From IMG/VR virus record IMGVR_UViG_3300021405_000012, positions 1-64,000 of that record: a stretch of 64,000 bases of DNA. One strand, 5' to 3'. Below, in pieces: positions 49,795 to 58,459 of this stretch; position 1 is the first letter of the stretch, and every line of letters begins with the position of its first letter. This DNA comes from a virus. Under the pieces are notes generated by a model that saw only the letters and a program-made list of their open reading frames with translations, was not told the DNA's origin and made no database searches. The translations under genes were made by a program, and so were the position numbers.

Positions 49795-52700
49795 CAGTTG
49801 GCCTGGATAAGATTGCAGACCGCGTTAGCCAGCACTTGGATGGTGCCCGCAGCAGCCACGTTCGAGGTATCGAGAGTCATGGCGCCGGCGCTTGAGCCAT
49901 TCTGAATCTGGGCGTTGACGTGGAAGATGGCCGTGCCCGCCAAGGCGGCGCTGGCTCCGGTCTTGGTCGATACCCAAGTGGTTTGCGCGATGATGTTCTG
50001 ATCGGAATATGCGCCCGCCGTCCCGATTGCGCCGTACATGTCCAGGTTGTAAGAGGTCGGAGTGCCCGGCCCCACCAGTCCAAAGGCCACGGTCGCCGTC
50101 GACGTCAGGGCTACCGGGATTTCGCAATCCAGGCGATAGTTCTTGCTGGCAATCAGGGTCCAGCTCATGCCGGTAATCGCCGTCAGTGTGGCCGAAGCCT
50201 GCGTGCCCATGCTGGTGGCGAGAAAGCCGGTGGTGGTATCGACGTAGCCTGCGGCTTTCATCGTGCCGGTGGTCACCAGTTGCGGCGACGCGCAGTTGGC
50301 TGCAAGGAAGGTTAAGCTTAGTACGCTTGAGGCCCCCACCTGCCAGTCGAAATCTTTAGAAAGCGCCCCGGCCTGGGTGCAGGTGATGTTGTGAAAGAAG
50401 GAAGCTGTTACCACCCCCGACGTGTTCCACGTAGCAGTCGAGTAGACCAGCGCCGGGAAAATCTGCGTGCCGGTCAGAGAGTTACTCATGTTGAGGGCAC
50501 TCGCGGTCGAACCGGCTAACGTCGTCAATTGCAGCTTAGCTTGTCCGCCAGCCGCGCCACCCGTTGCGGCGTGGCCTGCGGTCTCTCCCATCTGAAAAGA
50601 GACGTGGTTGTTGGTGGTCATGCTGTCTTGCCAGATTTGCTGGGTGTTGCCATTGGCGAGGGTGTTGGTTCCAAGCGCGGCCTTCAGCGAAGAAATGGGT
50701 ACCGTGCATCCGGTGCATACCCCGGTGCCTACGTTGATCCCGCCAGGGAAGCTCTGCACTGCCGCAATGTCGGAGTTCAGCACAAAGCCGGTATTGCTGG
50801 GCTGCCCGTTGGCGAGCGAGTCGCGGATGTAGTGCATGACCGGACTGGTCACATTGGTAGTCTGTCCGGTTGCGGCGTTCAAGACATCATCGAGGATCTC
50901 GGTTGTCCCCCCACCGCCCGCCGCCATGGTGACATCCGCGCTGGGGACGTTCTGGTCCAGGTGGATGGCTACCGCGGAGCTGCGGAACTGGCCTGAACAG
51001 CAGCGCACCATAACGTTGCGGACGGTAATCGAGGTATTGACCACAAACAGGTTCTCGATGGCCGCTTCCGCGTCGAAGTTTTCGATGACCCCGCCCAGCG
51101 GCTCGGCCAGTGACGACGTCAAAGAGTGTTCCACTTCGATGACCGCGCGGCCCAGCACCGAGGTGCCTTGTGCGGGCCCATAGCTGCTATCCGCGGAAGA
51201 GTGGAATGCGCCAACATCTTCGAACAGGCGGTGCATCTGGTAGTCGGTGTTCTGTCCCAGACAATGCCCGTAACGCAGGTTGGAGTTTTGCGCCCCTGGC
51301 CCAAACAGGTATTCGCAGCCCGCGCCGGCGTCGGCAATCACGATATTGTCGTCCTGGGTGGCTTCTTCGCAGGACTGGTTAAACAGGCCCCAGGAATCGG
51401 GTTCGAGCACGTTGAGGTTCTTCGCCAGTTCAAGCTTGAGTCCACCCACGCGAGCTCCGTAACAGCCGCCCGGCCAGTTCGGCAAGAGTGCCGGCCCACC
51501 CAGCTGGACGAGGATCTCGCTGGCATTGTGAGTAGGTACGCGGTTGCCGTTGTTGTTGATGGTCGTCATCGTCCAAGTCGATCCCGGAGCGCAGACACGG
51601 CCATACGGCAGCGAACCTACATAGGCGGAGCAGACGAAGTTGATGCCGTCGGGAACTTGTTCGAGGTTGTTGGCGGAGCCTGCGCCACTGGCGCCATTGC
51701 TTGCCCACATGATCCAGCCAGCGGCGTTGTTGACACCCGTAGTCGGGAAGGTGCCTTGCACCGCCTGCCCAGCGCTCCACGAGCCGTGCGCGAAGGCGGT
51801 CTCGGCCAGCGCGTTGCCGGGACCGTTGGCGGTGACTGGCACAGCCTGGAGAAAGAGGTCGTTGGCCGGATTGAGGAATAAGACGTTCGGTTGCAGGCCC
51901 GCGCTCGAGGTCGGGCAAGTGTTGGTCGCAGGGCAGCTGACTGCCGAGGGCGCTGCTTGGGCGGGCAGGAAGGTAGCGCCATCGCCGCCCGCAATGACGG
52001 TCGTGAAGTTGAGCGCGGTCTGGTTGGCGTTCAGCGTCCCTTTGAAGCCAGCGAAGCTGGTGCCGGAATTCCAGGTGATCTGCTTAAAGCCGCCATTCAG
52101 GGAAAGCAGGCTCTCGAACGGGCTCAATGTGGTGTTGATGCAGGAAGCGCAACCACCGCCGCCCGAAACCTGCTGCGACCACTGGTTGGCAAAACTCACC
52201 GCCCCGGTTGCGACAAATACTCCATACTGCGGGCTGACCAGCGTAGTCTGGCCGCCCATCGACATCCAAGTACAGCCGGCATCCACGATGACGTCACCCA
52301 GCTGGCCGCTGCCGGAGTCGGCGGCGAAGGGATTCGAGCCGGTGCCGCCGGTGCAGCCTTGCGCTACTCCCGAGCCGTTGGCGGTGATGTTTTCCCACGC
52401 CGTAGCCGTGCCGGAATCGTAGATCATCGCCTTAGCGGCGTAGGCAGTGCCAGCGCCGGCATTGTTCGACCAGGCCGAGGCCACGTAGCGGATTTCCCAG
52501 GCCTCGGTGCCGTCGGTGCAAAGCGAGCCGACGGTGAAGGCCGCACAGCCACCCGAAGGGAAGCTGCCGCCGGAACTCGAGATGCCCACCGCCGTGGCAA
52601 CCAGAATGTAAAGCGTTCCGCCGCTGACTACAGCGATGCGGTTGCCCTGGCAGGAGTGCGCGGTGCTGTTGCCCCAGTAAAGGACGCTCGGCGCCCACGG

Positions 52701-53813
52701 CCCAAACTCGGCGTGCATCACCGGAGTTGAGAGCTTGACTGCCTGGGTGCCAGAAACAAAGGCGGGGAAGGTATGCGGCGGCCCAATGCTAACAATCTGA
52801 TCTGAGCCGGTGCAAGCGTCGTAGAGCGCGTAAGCAACAGTCAATGACTGGCCGATGGTGCCCGCGCCTGCAATCTCCTGTCCCAGTGGTTCCATCAGCG
52901 TGGGAATGCCGTCCGGGAAGCCGGAGCCGCCGGTAATCTGCGAAGTGTTGCGGTTTAAGCCTAAAAGTGTCGGATAGTTCCCGGTCACCCAAGGCACGTT
53001 GGTCACGAACGGGCCGGTGCCGATATTCAGCGAGACGCTCGAAACGATCAGGCCGTTGGTGTTTGCCGGCGGCGGCGTGGGGCCGGCATTGAAGCCGTAA
53101 GTGTTGGTCGCCGCTCCGATGAACGGGCCAACTCCGTTGGAGCCGCTGATGAAGAGGTTGGTCGTCGAAGTCGAGGCCAGCACGAAGTTCGAGCAGTTGG
53201 TTCCCTGGCATTCGCCCACTTCGTAGGCGTAGGCACCGGCCAGCGTGGCCGCGATCGGCGAGACCACGGTGAAACACTGGTTGGCGGCGGTGACTGGGAT
53301 GTTGGCTTGCACCGCCGAGGTCGCAATATCGCCTGGGCGATCGAGCACGTAGAGCACAACCGAAAGCGGGCTGCCGTTGGTCAGTGCAGTGCGGCCGCCG
53401 CAGGTTCCGGTGAGGGCTACCGTGGGTGCGGCTGGAACTTGGGGGTTACCATAGGGGTTGCTGGCGACGTTGACGGTCTGCCCGTTGGGCGGCGACCAGG
53501 TGATGCTTCCCCCCATGGTGCCGAAATTGTTGGCCGGATTCGAGAGCACGGCGCCGGGGTTGGCGACAGCGGTGCCATCGACAAAGAAGCTGCCGCCGGT
53601 GCTAGAAGCGCCGAGACTGACCACGCCGTTGCTGTACGCACAAGTCAGGCCAGCTACGCAGTTCAAGGTCGCATAGCGGTTCAGCGTCACCAGCGGCGTT
53701 CCCGCTTGCTGCATTTGCAGGGTAAACACGGGCGGCTTGTTCTGAGCTGCGATTGGCAGCACTGCCAGCAGGCAGAGGAGTGCGACTCTGAGCACGCGAA
53801 GCATAGGTTTCAT
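49794..53813 (-). CDS. large exported tail-spike-like protein (1339 aa)
   Basis: ATG 53813 starts MKPMLRVLRVALLCLLAVLPIAAQ, a Sec signal peptide; the in-frame upstream extension overlaps the previous gene. The mature protein starts NKPPVFTLQMQQAGTPLV and is composed of beta-rich modules with many Gly, Ser, Thr and frequent Cys (TLNCVAGLTCAYSNG, ECQGTNCSNF, DACTGSDQ, ASCINTT), as expected for a disulphide-stabilised extracellular protein. It resembles a tail spike or fibre in composition. A polysaccharide-binding or adhesive role is likely; no catalytic motif was identified. Confidence 0.68.
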   Translation of the reverse strand: MKPMLRVLRVALLCLLAVLPIAAQNKPPVFTLQMQQAGTPLVTLNRYATLNCVAGLTCAYSNGVVSLGASSTGGSFFVDGTAVANPGAVLSNPANNFGTMGGSITWSPPNGQTVNVASNPYGNPQVPAAPTVALTGTCGGRTALTNGSPLSVVLYVLDRPGDIATSAVQANIPVTAANQCFTVVSPIAATLAGAYAYEVGECQGTNCSNFVLASTSTTNLFISGSNGVGPFIGAATNTYGFNAGPTPPPANTNGLIVSSVSLNIGTGPFVTNVPWVTGNYPTLLGLNRNTSQITGGSGFPDGIPTLMEPLGQEIAGAGTIGQSLTVAYALYDACTGSDQIVSIGPPHTFPAFVSGTQAVKLSTPVMHAEFGPWAPSVLYWGNSTAHSCQGNRIAVVSGGTLYILVATAVGISSSGGSFPSGGCAAFTVGSLCTDGTEAWEIRYVASAWSNNAGAGTAYAAKAMIYDSGTATAWENITANGSGVAQGCTGGTGSNPFAADSGSGQLGDVIVDAGCTWMSMGGQTTLVSPQYGVFVATGAVSFANQWSQQVSGGGGCASCINTTLSPFESLLSLNGGFKQITWNSGTSFAGFKGTLNANQTALNFTTVIAGGDGATFLPAQAAPSAVSCPATNTCPTSSAGLQPNVLFLNPANDLFLQAVPVTANGPGNALAETAFAHGSWSAGQAVQGTFPTTGVNNAAGWIMWASNGASGAGSANNLEQVPDGINFVCSAYVGSLPYGRVCAPGSTWTMTTINNNGNRVPTHNASEILVQLGGPALLPNWPGGCYGARVGGLKLELAKNLNVLEPDSWGLFNQSCEEATQDDNIVIADAGAGCEYLFGPGAQNSNLRYGHCLGQNTDYQMHRLFEDVGAFHSSADSSYGPAQGTSVLGRAVIEVEHSLTSSLAEPLGGVIENFDAEAAIENLFVVNTSITVRNVMVRCCSGQFRSSAVAIHLDQNVPSADVTMAAGGGGTTEILDDVLNAATGQTTNVTSPVMHYIRDSLANGQPSNTGFVLNSDIAAVQSFPGGINVGTGVCTGCTVPISSLKAALGTNTLANGNTQQIWQDSMTTNNHVSFQMGETAGHAATGGAAGGQAKLQLTTLAGSTASALNMSNSLTGTQIFPALVYSTATWNTSGVVTASFFHNITCTQAGALSKDFDWQVGASSVLSLTFLAANCASPQLVTTGTMKAAGYVDTTTGFLATSMGTQASATLTAITGMSWTLIASKNYRLDCEIPVALTSTATVAFGLVGPGTPTSYNLDMYGAIGTAGAYSDQNIIAQTTWVSTKTGASAALAGTAIFHVNAQIQNGSSAGAMTLDTSNVAAAGTIQVLANAVCNLIQAN

Positions 53814-53833
53814 GGGTTTGATGGAAAGGGAGC

Positions 53834-56095
53834 TCAGTTGCCGAAGCATCCCCAGAACAGGTTGCCAACATCGCCGCCCACGCTCGAAGTGAACGTGACT
53901 TCGACCGTCGAGCTGGTGTAAGAAAGGATTCCCGTGACCGAGCCGGTGAGGTTCTTGTCCCAGAGCGCGAAGCATCCCGGAGCGTGGTTATAAGTTCCGC
54001 TGAGATTGATGGCACTGCAATTTGTCCCCAGAGTGCAGATGCCGGAGTCGGCGATCGCTACGCTGCGCTGAAACTGCTGGGGATTCTGATACTGCGCGGT
54101 GCAGAGTTGGGCCGCGGTTCCGCCCAGGACGTTGATAGTGGCGGTGGCCGCCGCCGTTCCGCCCACCAGGTTGGCGCAAGGCAGCGAAGCCAAGCTATTG
54201 TTGCGGGCGCTGAAGTTGACGGTGGTGGTGGTGGAATCCTTGATCACGCCGGTCGAGGGCGTGTTCAAGGCCGACTTGGCCTGGATGAAGGCGTCTTTGA
54301 TGGTGAAGAAGGCGCCTTGCGCGTTGAACCAGAAGTCGCTGCCGCTGGCGCCGGTCGAGTCGTCTTCGATCACTCCACCGTCCTGGAAGTAGTCCACGGG
54401 GCCGCGCAGGGCGTGCGCCGAGGAGCCAAAGAACAGCTCAATGTGCGGACTGTAGAGCGAGAGCTGGGCACAGCAGGTGGTGTTGTTGTTGTAGTCGAAG
54501 GCGTAGGTCGGCGTCCCAATGAACGAGGTCCCGTAAAACGTCATTTCGGAAGGAAAGCAGCCGGCCCCGCAGCCGCTCGATCCGGTGGGCGCGGCAATGT
54601 AGGTCACGCTCGATGCGAACTGGCCGCCATAGACATCCTGCGTCGAGACGTTCCCAATCACCCAATCGGTGGTGTTGAACCAGAAATTGGGATTGATCCA
54701 CGTCACCGGCGCGGAATTGAAATTGTTGGTGTAGTAACCCTGGCTGAAGCCGGCGACGGTGACGTTCTCCATGGTGGCGCCCATGATGCCGTTATTAGTC
54801 GCGCCGGTCATGATGCCAGTGGCCGAGCTGGTGCCGGTGTATTGGCCGATCAGAGCGTTCACCAGGACGATGTTTTTGAGGCCATGCGCCCCAGCCGCAG
54901 CCGAAGTGGTCGCGGTGGCGTAGTCAAGGGTGATGGCGCTGGTTGCAGTCAGTGGGGTGTAGTTCAGGCAGCCCGACCAGGTCCCAGTCGCGCCCGCTGC
55001 AATCAAGCCGCCCGAGCCCCCGGATTCGAGCAACACATACTTCCCGGCCGTGTTGAGCACGATTGGCGTCGAGTAGCTATAGCAGCTGCCATCCGCCTTC
55101 GGGGCAATGACGATGTGGCCGCCCTTCACGCCCAGTGCCGCGTATGCAGTGTTGATCGCGCAGCCGATGTCGCCGCCGCAGAGGGTGAGGTACTGGTCGG
55201 CGTATTGCACATTCTCGATGGTGGTCGAGAAGATCGAAGTCGCCGTCAGCGCGCCGGCAGCGATGTTGCCGAGCAGGAGTGGCACGTTGGTGCCGCCGGG
55301 AATGATGGTGGCGCCGCTGAGGTCAAGCACGCCTTTGATGGCCAGGCTGGTGCCGCCGAATACGGTTACCGCGGGCGCAGCCGAATAGCCGGTGCCGCCC
55401 GCTGCCACGGCGCAGGCGGTCAGAACGCCACCGCTTACCGTCGAATACAGCAGGCCACCCGTCCCCAACCCTGAAATCTGTAGTGCGGGAGGGCTTTGAT
55501 AGTTCGAGCCACCCGCAGTGACCACGCAGCCATTGATGGCCCCCCCACCGGAAACCGTTACTGTGACGGTGGCGCCGCTGCCGCCGAGCGGCTGGTTGAT
55601 AACCTGCGAGCTCGTGGGATTGCCGAAAATCGTCTGAAAGCCTGGCGCCGGCGGAGAGTTCGGGCCCAGATTGAACGGTGTCGCCCCATTCAGGTTCCAG
55701 GCGAGCGTAGCCACGCCATCGGCGCAGTTGGTGGTGGTCGAGCACAAGTCGTAGTCGAGGTCGCCGGCGATCGGCGTACTCGAATCGAGGTAGGCGGTGA
55801 CGTGCCACAGCGTCGAATACGAGTTGCCGCAAGTGATCTCATTGTTCGCGTAGATGGTGGCGGGCAGCTGCGAGGGGAGCAGCACCAGGTCCTTGGCAAC
55901 GATTGAGAGACCTCCGCCGGTCACCACCGGCACGTTGTAGCCACAGTAGTTCAGGTGCAGCTTCAGGAAGGCGTACTGCTGGGGATTGCCCTGAGCGTCG
56001 GTGAGGGTGGCATTGACGCTCACCGTAGCCCCGGCGGACGCAGCTAGGGCCAGCAGAACGAGCGGAACGAGCATTTTGCGGAGGCTGGTGATCAT
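53834..56095 (-). CDS. exported beta-helix-like spike protein (753 aa)
   Basis: ATG 56095 begins MITSLRKMLVPLVLLALAASAGA, a signal peptide, then TVSVNATLTDAQGNPQQYAF. Modules such as GGSNYQSPPALQI and GGTGYSAAPAVTV are typical of phage spikes. The central part (IGCAINTAYAALGVKGGHIVIAPK onward) alternates like a right-handed beta-helix with a pectate-lyase-type fold. Cysteines are frequent. It lies upstream of the larger spike-like gene with a 20-nt gap. No active-site motif could be confirmed. Confidence 0.68.
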   Translation of the reverse strand: MITSLRKMLVPLVLLALAASAGATVSVNATLTDAQGNPQQYAFLKLHLNYCGYNVPVVTGGGLSIVAKDLVLLPSQLPATIYANNEITCGNSYSTLWHVTAYLDSSTPIAGDLDYDLCSTTTNCADGVATLAWNLNGATPFNLGPNSPPAPGFQTIFGNPTSSQVINQPLGGSGATVTVTVSGGGAINGCVVTAGGSNYQSPPALQISGLGTGGLLYSTVSGGVLTACAVAAGGTGYSAAPAVTVFGGTSLAIKGVLDLSGATIIPGGTNVPLLLGNIAAGALTATSIFSTTIENVQYADQYLTLCGGDIGCAINTAYAALGVKGGHIVIAPKADGSCYSYSTPIVLNTAGKYVLLESGGSGGLIAAGATGTWSGCLNYTPLTATSAITLDYATATTSAAAGAHGLKNIVLVNALIGQYTGTSSATGIMTGATNNGIMGATMENVTVAGFSQGYYTNNFNSAPVTWINPNFWFNTTDWVIGNVSTQDVYGGQFASSVTYIAAPTGSSGCGAGCFPSEMTFYGTSFIGTPTYAFDYNNNTTCCAQLSLYSPHIELFFGSSAHALRGPVDYFQDGGVIEDDSTGASGSDFWFNAQGAFFTIKDAFIQAKSALNTPSTGVIKDSTTTTVNFSARNNSLASLPCANLVGGTAAATATINVLGGTAAQLCTAQYQNPQQFQRSVAIADSGICTLGTNCSAINLSGTYNHAPGCFALWDKNLTGSVTGILSYTSSTVEVTFTSSVGGDVGNLFWGCFGN

Positions 56096-56133
56096 CGCGA
56101 GGTCTGTATGTTTTTGCTGGGAAAGTGCTGGGG

Positions 56134-56304
56134 TCACACGCCAGCGGCCGGAAAGCGAATCGAAGCCAGCTCCTGGAGTTTGTCGAAATGCAGAAACGGG
56201 TCGAATATGACCATACTGACTGAGTCTTTAAAGGTCACAGCGACAAGGATTTGCCGGGAAACCACCGCCACAATCTCGGCTTGGCAGCCTTCAGGAAACT
56301 TCAC
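56134..56304 (-). CDS. small hypothetical protein (56 aa)
   Basis: GTG 56304 overlaps the stop of the clamp-tailed protein (GTGA). The product has VKFPEGCQAEIVAVVSRQILVAVTF and KDSVSMVIFDPFLHFDKLQEL, a compact alpha/beta protein. Coupling and clean stop support it. Function unknown. Confidence 0.55.
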   Translation of the reverse strand: MKFPEGCQAEIVAVVSRQILVAVTFKDSVSMVIFDPFLHFDKLQELASIRFPAAGV

Positions 56305-56558
56305 GGGAAGAGACTGAGTTGCAGTCCGGTTGTGCGAACTTTCGCACAGCGCCGGCGGCGCGCTACCGGAAGCAGCGGATCTTCGTCGTCTTCAGGTTCG
56401 GGACGCTGGCGTTGTGCAGCGACTTTCGCCGGGCGGAAGAAGCCAGACTCATCCCGCGCCATGCCTAAGCCCAGATTCGCGAGCACCTTGCGTGCCCACG
56501 CCCGGCGTGCCGGGTCGCCGGCGCCACCTTGCGGCACGGCTGTGATGCGGGGTTCCAT
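56301..56558 (-). CDS. small basic protein ending in a sliding-clamp-binding motif (85 aa)
   Basis: ATG 56558 has AGGGGC nearby; a longer start would overlap the previous gene. The protein is basic with PARRAWARKVLANLGLGMARDESGFFRPAK and an acidic patch (PEPEDDEDP). The last residues LQLSLFP contain QLSLF, the canonical beta-clamp-binding pentapeptide. It could be recruited to the host replisome. Confidence 0.6.
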   Translation of the reverse strand: MEPRITAVPQGGAGDPARRAWARKVLANLGLGMARDESGFFRPAKVAAQRQRPEPEDDEDPLLPVARRRRCAKVRTTGLQLSLFP

Positions 56559-56568
56559 TCTGCCCCTA

Positions 56569-56979
56569 TTATGATGCAAGTGCATTGTTTTGCTGCTTTT
56601 TCTCTGGGGTGAGGAAGCGCAACAGCCAGCGCAGGCGATGATCGCCCAAGGCTGGGATGTTGTAGTGGTGCCGCTCCGGTTCGCGCATCGGGTTCTGGAT
56701 CCGGGCAAAGCCGAGCACGTTGCCGACACCGACCGGCCCGTCGTACCACCGGGCCACGCCTTCAATCTCGCCGTACTGGAGGGCCAGCTCGCGCAACTGG
56801 GCTTGCAGGGTGTGCGCGGGAATGGTTTTGAACTGGGCAGCGTACTCGCGGCCGCGGCTGTCCCGCAGCAACACGATGCGGCCCTCCTCGAGCAAAATCA
56901 GTATCCCCGACCAGGACTCGTAGCACAGCGGGGCGTCAAAGCTGGGGTCGGCGTCGTGAGCGAACAGGGATATCCGCAT
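56569..56979 (-). CDS. hypothetical protein (136 aa)
   Basis: Starts MRISLFAHDADPSFDAPLCYESWSGILILLEEGRIVLLRDSRGREYAAQF, an alpha/beta domain with a YGEIEGVARWYDG motif in the middle, then a basic tail ending EKKQQNNALAS. Not recognised. Its 174-bp upstream gap (56980-57153) holds only a doubtful short plus-strand frame at 57099-57176. Confidence 0.6.
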   Translation of the reverse strand: MRISLFAHDADPSFDAPLCYESWSGILILLEEGRIVLLRDSRGREYAAQFKTIPAHTLQAQLRELALQYGEIEGVARWYDGPVGVGNVLGFARIQNPMREPERHHYNIPALGDHRLRWLLRFLTPEKKQQNNALAS

Positions 56980-57153
56980 GGCTGTGGGGTCACCGCGTTA
57001 CGGCGCGGGATGCCGTCGAACACACAACACACTTAGGGCCGAAAGCCTACGCCGTGCCAGATCTGGGGAAACGCGGAGGAGGAAGGTAAATTCACTGCAT
57101 GAGTTGTAGTGGAGAGCGGAAAAGCTGGCAAGTTACCAACGGTCAATACTGGT

Positions 57154-57429
57154 TCATGGGGTGCGGCGGCTGGTGATGGTGAGGGTCAAGGTCTTGGCGG
57201 AATTCAAGTGGTCCCGCATTTCGCCTTCCGCTCTAGTGTCGTCGTTGGCAAGGAAGCTGGCCGCGATGTCGGCGATTTTGCCTTTCGCTATACATGGGAC
57301 AGTGATCTCGACGTCGGTGCTGCTGTGGCGGCCTACCACAAATTGGACGGCGCAATCGCTCGGTTCGGGCGTTGAGCTCGCCGAACCGAGCAGTACAAGG
57401 AACGCGAAAGGAACAATCAGCCGCTTCAT
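57154..57429 (-). CDS. small exported protein (91 aa)
   Basis: MKRLIVPFAFLVLLGSASS is a signal peptide. The mature part has two cysteines (SDCAVQFVV, VPCIAKGK) that may pair, and ends TLTLTITSRRTP. It overlaps the stop of the 49-residue gene by ATGA. Function unknown. Confidence 0.65.
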   Translation of the reverse strand: MKRLIVPFAFLVLLGSASSTPEPSDCAVQFVVGRHSSTDVEITVPCIAKGKIADIAASFLANDDTRAEGEMRDHLNSAKTLTLTITSRRTP

Positions 57430-57575
57430 GCGGTGGCCTTCTTCCGCTTGGCCCAGCGGGCGTTGGCGGCACGGCGGGCAGAGTCCTTGCGCTGTTTGGT
57501 GGTCATCTTCTTCGCCAGAGCCTTACCGCCCATGCGCGCAAATTCCGTGATCGTCAGTGGTTTGACTGCTGCCAT
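57426..57575 (-). CDS. small basic protein of the KGG/stress type (49 aa)
   Basis: The product MAAVKPLTITEFARMGGKALAKKMT followed by TKQRKDSARRAANARWAKRKK has a conserved GGKxxAKKxT and SARRAAxARW pattern known from small proteins of phages and mobile elements, of unknown function. It is very basic and probably binds nucleic acid. ATG 57575 stands ~50 bp from the divergent early promoter. Confidence 0.7.
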   Translation of the reverse strand: MAAVKPLTITEFARMGGKALAKKMTTKQRKDSARRAANARWAKRKKATA

Positions 57576-57605
57576 GTTCGCATCTTGTCACACTTCCGCC
57601 ATCCG

Positions 57606-57652
57606 CGCAAGCACGAATTTACTTGACAATGCGTGCAAGCGCGTAATAGGAT
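57606..57652 (+). promoter_or_regulatory. early promoter with flanking inverted repeat
   Basis: TTGACA (57623-57628) and TAGGAT (57647-57652) are 18 bp apart. GCGCAAGCACG (57606-57616) and CGTGCAAGCGC (57632-57642) flank the -35 box as an imperfect inverted repeat (only the two central A's do not pair) and are likely bound by a regulator. This is the divergent control region between the minus-strand block and the early operon. Confidence 0.65.
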
Positions 57653-57689
57653 GCGAATCGGCAGCAGATAGGCAGCAAACGAGGCTCCA

Positions 57690-57929
57690 ATGACCAGACT
57701 CTCCGAACGCAAGACGCGGCTGGCTTTCACCACCGACGCCGAGATCCGCTATCGCGGCAAGATGCGCCCCGTCATCGTCGAAGTGCAAAACGGCTTTGTC
57801 GCCAGCGTGCGGCTGGCTGGAACACGCCAGCGGTATGAGTTTTCATGGGAGGGGCTCCACAATTGGGCGGCTGAGCTTTACGTGCGGCGGGAACGCGAAC
57901 AACGTAAGTTGCGCCGCAAACAACGTTAA
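57690..57929 (+). CDS. small conserved early protein (79 aa)
   Basis: This is the first gene after the promoter. MTRLSERKTRLAFTTDAEIRYRGKMRPVIVEV, GFVASVRLAGTRQRYEF and the basic end REREQRKLRRKQR give a short, basic, beta-containing protein. Similar small leaders occur in phage early regions. Function unknown; DNA binding is possible. Confidence 0.7.
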   Translation: MTRLSERKTRLAFTTDAEIRYRGKMRPVIVEVQNGFVASVRLAGTRQRYEFSWEGLHNWAAELYVRREREQRKLRRKQR

Positions 57930-58002
57930 CCGGGCCGGGAGGCGGCTTCCAGACCGCCCGCCAGCCCTAACCAAACTTACCTGCAATGGAGGCAGGCAAA
58001 AC

Positions 58003-58212
58003 ATGGCTCCGACCACTGTAACATCCCCTGATCTTCTCCCGTTCCTGACCGAACTTCTCCGGCCCACCGGCTTCTGCGAATACGAATATCCAGAATCGTC
58101 GCGCGGCGCCTGCGATGGCGGCCAGCCCTGCATTCACAGCGCAACCGTTCACGATCCCGAAAGCGACCGCAATCTCTGCGGGAAGCACTTCGAAATCAAG
58201 GGGGCACTGTGA
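58003..58212 (+). CDS. small Cys-containing early protein (69 aa)
   Basis: ATG 58003 after an AGG-rich region. The product has FCEYEYPESSRGACDGGQPC and LCGKHFEIK, a Cys/His set suited to metal binding. It overlaps the next start (GTGATG). Function unknown. Confidence 0.6.
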   Translation: MAPTTVTSPDLLPFLTELLRPTGFCEYEYPESSRGACDGGQPCIHSATVHDPESDRNLCGKHFEIKGAL

Positions 58213-58424
58213 TGACCAGCACCGAGATCAGGGTTAAAGGAATCGAGGCTCCGAGTAATTCGATGTGTGGTCGCGAGGGCGACAACAATGCTGGCGCAGT
58301 GGACAATCTCGGCTTGGTTGTGGGCTGCCTCACTGAGATCGCCGCGCAACTCGCTGAATTGAACGAGCGCATCGGGCGCATCACTGCTGGCACGGAACAC
58401 GTATGCACAGACATCTATAAGTGA
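58212..58424 (+). CDS. small early protein (70 aa)
   Basis: ATG 58212 follows AAGGGGG. The product is polar with a short amphipathic helix (LGLVVGCLTEIAAQLAELNERIGRI). Not recognised. The next gene begins 35 nt on. Confidence 0.6.
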   Translation: MTSTEIRVKGIEAPSNSMCGREGDNNAGAVDNLGLVVGCLTEIAAQLAELNERIGRITAGTEHVCTDIYK

Positions 58425-58459
58425 CGTTTCACCAATCCACTACCCAAAGGAGAACCACA

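Noticed and set aside
50418-50436. Second parS-like sequence (GTGTTCCACGTAGCA)
   Set aside because: Only half of the palindrome matches and it lies inside a spike gene, so it is probably chance.
53984-55474. 496-residue open frame opposite a spike-like gene
   Set aside because: Antisense shadow of a Gly/Thr-rich gene; no start signal and no domain.
57099-57176. 25-residue frame MSCSGERKSWQVTNGQYW... with an upstream AGGAGG
   Set aside because: Too short and overlaps the end of the opposing exported-protein gene; spacing to the ribosome site is long.
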